This document shows, one piece after another, positions 62,064-64,000 of a stretch of DNA of 64,000 nucleotides; position 1 is the first letter of the stretch; each line of letters opens with the position of its first letter. The translations under genes were made by a program, and so were the position numbers. Origin of the DNA: Folioceros fuciformis (lineage: Eukaryota > Anthocerotophyta > Anthocerotopsida > Anthocerotales); contig JBNGIO010006371.1 of NCBI GenBank assembly GCA_049999805.1, positions 21,413-85,412 of the forward strand. Reading direction: 5' to 3'. The notes below the pieces were generated by a model that saw nothing but the letters and a program-made list of their open reading frames with translations, was not told the DNA's origin and did not search any database.

Positions 62064-62405
62064 ACCCCCGGCGGAGACTTTTATGGAACAATCTCCCGAG
62101 ACCTCGACAAATTAGTCTGACCAGAAAGCTTCCAAGACAGACCCACGAGCGGAGGAGTCGACAACTTAAACTCCCGAGACGTTGCCAGATTAAACTGACC
62201 AGAATACTTAGACATTTAATACCCACAGGGCATTCAGAACTGTGGAATCAAGATTCAAGCTCCTGTACAACTTCTTGAGTGTGGAAGGCCTCGACAGTGG
62301 ACCCTTCTCGCGACTGCACTGCAGAGCAACGACGCCTTGTTTCAGCCAATTCCATATCGGGTATAGTTCTCAGCGAAGAAATCAAAGTAGTTACCGTCCG
62401 TTGCT

Positions 62406-63916
62406 TCACACAGCTCCCCCAAGCTCAAGCATCAAAGTGAAGTTGGTATCGTCTGAGGTGGGTCCTGTGAACTGTATTGGGCCTGGACACCGATATTTGT
62501 TTTCCTTGGCCCATACATCTCGCACGGCAGCGAATTTTTTGAAAGGTGCACCATCCAGCTCAACCATTGCCTTCTTGATCACAGGTTTGTTCTTTCCCTT
62601 CCTTCGCTCCACATCCATGAGCTGGGTCAAAGCAGTGCCCCCAACAGTCCAGTCCGTGGCTGGTGCCAGCAAGTTGCCCACGGACGCAATCAGTCCAGTT
62701 TGGCCAGCATGAAGCAGCACAGCAGCGGCATACCCCAGTGCGTTGCAGTAGGCAGCATCGAAATTTGAGGGCATTCCACACCGGCCTTCATATCCAAAAA
62801 AATGAGACTGCCCCTTGAACGAGCCTAAGTATCTGCCATCTTGCTTCCTTGCTAAAAGCTCGGTTTCCACCATGGTGATGAGCATCTTTTCGGTTTCAAT
62901 CCGAGCAACCTGGACGTTCCCATGAGGATCCCTCTCCAAAAGGAGATCCTCTTGGATCCCGCCAGGCAGTAATTCAAAAAGCTCGCGACTCTCGTTGCTC
63001 AGTTTCAACTTCCACTTGCCTTCTTCGTCCACGCTGTCGTGCGCCAGAAACTCGTTTAGTTCAGCTATGAGACGCTGTATCTCAGGAATGAAGTCAATAA
63101 GGCCCTCCGGAATGAGAATAACTCCAAAGTTCTGACCACGTTCGGCCCGTTGACACACGACATCTGCTAGATGGTTAGTGACCTGCTTTAGAGTACTTTG
63201 ATGCAGAGCGACCTCTTCACCAATCAGAGCAACATTCGGATGTGTCTGAAGAGCACATTCTAGAGTAATGTGTGAAGCAGCACGGCCCATCAACCTCACA
63301 AAATGATAATATTTGCCTGTAGATCGAGCATCTACCATAACGTTGCCAATCAGCTCAGAGTAAATCTTGCATGCAGTGTCGAACCCAAAACTGGTGGGCA
63401 CCTGGCTGCTCTTGAGGTCACCATCAATGGTCTTGGGGCAACCAATTACTCGTGTCTTCAAGTTCTTCTGCCTGAAGTATTCAGCAAGCAGGCAGGCATT
63501 GGTGTTGGAATCATCACCGCCAATGACCACGAGACCATCCAGGTCCAGCTTCACAACAGTGTCCTCTGCCTGCTTGAACTGCTCTGCAGTCTCAATCTTG
63601 TCCCTGCCACTGCAAATAATGTCGAAACCCCCCTGATTGCGATAAGGGAACAGAAAACCATCCGTGATCTCAACCACCTTGTTCCTCATAATACCAGCAG
63701 GCCCTCCTCTGAAACCGTAGAGCACACTCCCACTGGCATGCGTCTGCAGATAATCGAAGATTCCAGCAATAACATTATGCCCTCCAGGTGCCTGTCCTCC
63801 AGAGAGCACTACTCCCAGCTTCAATTTTCGCTCAGCGTCCAAAACGTGCAGCTCACTAGCCACAATCTGCGCGGATGGCTGCCCGTACACGTTCGGGAAC
63901 AATTTTGCAATCTCCT
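62406..63916 (-). CDS. PFP-BETA: Pyrophosphate-fructose 6-phosphate 1-phosphotransferase, beta (catalytic) subunit, 5' partial
   Basis: One long exon encodes about 503 residues. It begins at an AG acceptor (63916) with EEIAKLFPNVYGQPSAQIV, so the first exon, with the usual 50-70 N-terminal residues, lies upstream and probably outside the window. Motifs: LGVVLSGGQAPGGHNVIAG (PPi/nucleotide site), LVVIGGDDSNTNACLLAEY (GGDDS, where the second Asp gives pyrophosphate specificity), CPKTIDGDLK (substrate and PPi-type Lys), FVRLMGRAASHITLECA, and the C-terminal HFFGYEGRCGMPSNFDAAY. The enzyme interconverts fructose 6-phosphate and fructose 1,6-bisphosphate in the cytosol using pyrophosphate and is regulated by fructose 2,6-bisphosphate as an alpha/beta complex. 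The stop lies 340 bases from the stop of the convergent carboxylesterase. Confidence 0.96.
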
Positions 63917-64000
63917 CTGCGGGAACAAACCCTTCTTGTCAGCTTCAAGCAAATGCAAGCACGAAACCGGCAGCCTCCACACTGCACACAACACTCAGCG

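Overview
The window is nuclear DNA of a land plant. Coding sequence is split by many short introns, mostly about 70-150 bases with GT-AG ends. It carries two PLS-class pentatricopeptide repeat (PPR) genes, phenylalanine ammonia-lyase, a DUF1218 membrane protein, plant organellar DNA polymerase, plant-type PFP beta subunit and two secreted polyphenol oxidases. Compact introns, PPR genes with at most one intron and secretory (not plastid) polyphenol oxidases suggest a non-seed plant (bryophyte or lycophyte grade). That placement is inference; the species cannot be fixed from the sequence. Three 100-N runs mark assembly gaps (22487-22586, 42488-42587, 50926-51025).

Layout. 0-8 kb: a DUF1218 gene (-), a PPR gene (+) with a candidate transit-peptide exon, and a four-exon SmD2 spliceosomal gene (-) visible only after joining small exons. 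8.9-11.5 kb: an 11-exon serine carboxypeptidase-like gene (+). 12.6-14.9 kb: a coiled-coil RING protein (-), head to head with MCM4 (+, 16.0-20.3 kb), which has an E2F-type site just before its start. MCM4 converges on the organellar DNA polymerase gene (-, 20.8-25.5 kb), which is head to head with NOC4 (+, 26.2-29.5 kb), a small-subunit ribosome biogenesis factor. 29.7-30.8 kb: an unidentified multi-exon gene (-). 31.4-35.6 kb: a second PPR gene and a ribosomal L1-domain nucleolar protein (both +). 36.7-39.4 kb: a very acidic repeat protein and its frame-shifted or spliced continuation. 40.1-42.5 kb: PAL (-). 43.5-48.2 kb: an AT-rich island with decayed coding sequence. 49.0-50.8 kb: a nine-exon ascorbate peroxidase gene (-). 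52.4-59.8 kb: two divergent polyphenol oxidase genes, with broken copies of the neighbouring carboxylesterase/PFP locus between them. 60.8-63.9 kb: an intact carboxylesterase (+) converging on PFP beta (-), which runs off the right edge.

Functional themes. Genes for DNA replication (MCM4, organellar polymerase), ribosome and RNP production (NOC4, L1-domain protein, SmD2) and organellar RNA processing (two PPRs) lie close together, and several have telo-box motifs (AAACCCTA) upstream. The right half holds phenolic and redox genes (PAL, APX, two PPOs), carbohydrate metabolism (PFP) and much decayed sequence. I found no clearly new biological system. The least explained items are the acidic repeat gene, the unidentified gene at 30 kb, the RING protein and the fossil gene copies between the PPOs.
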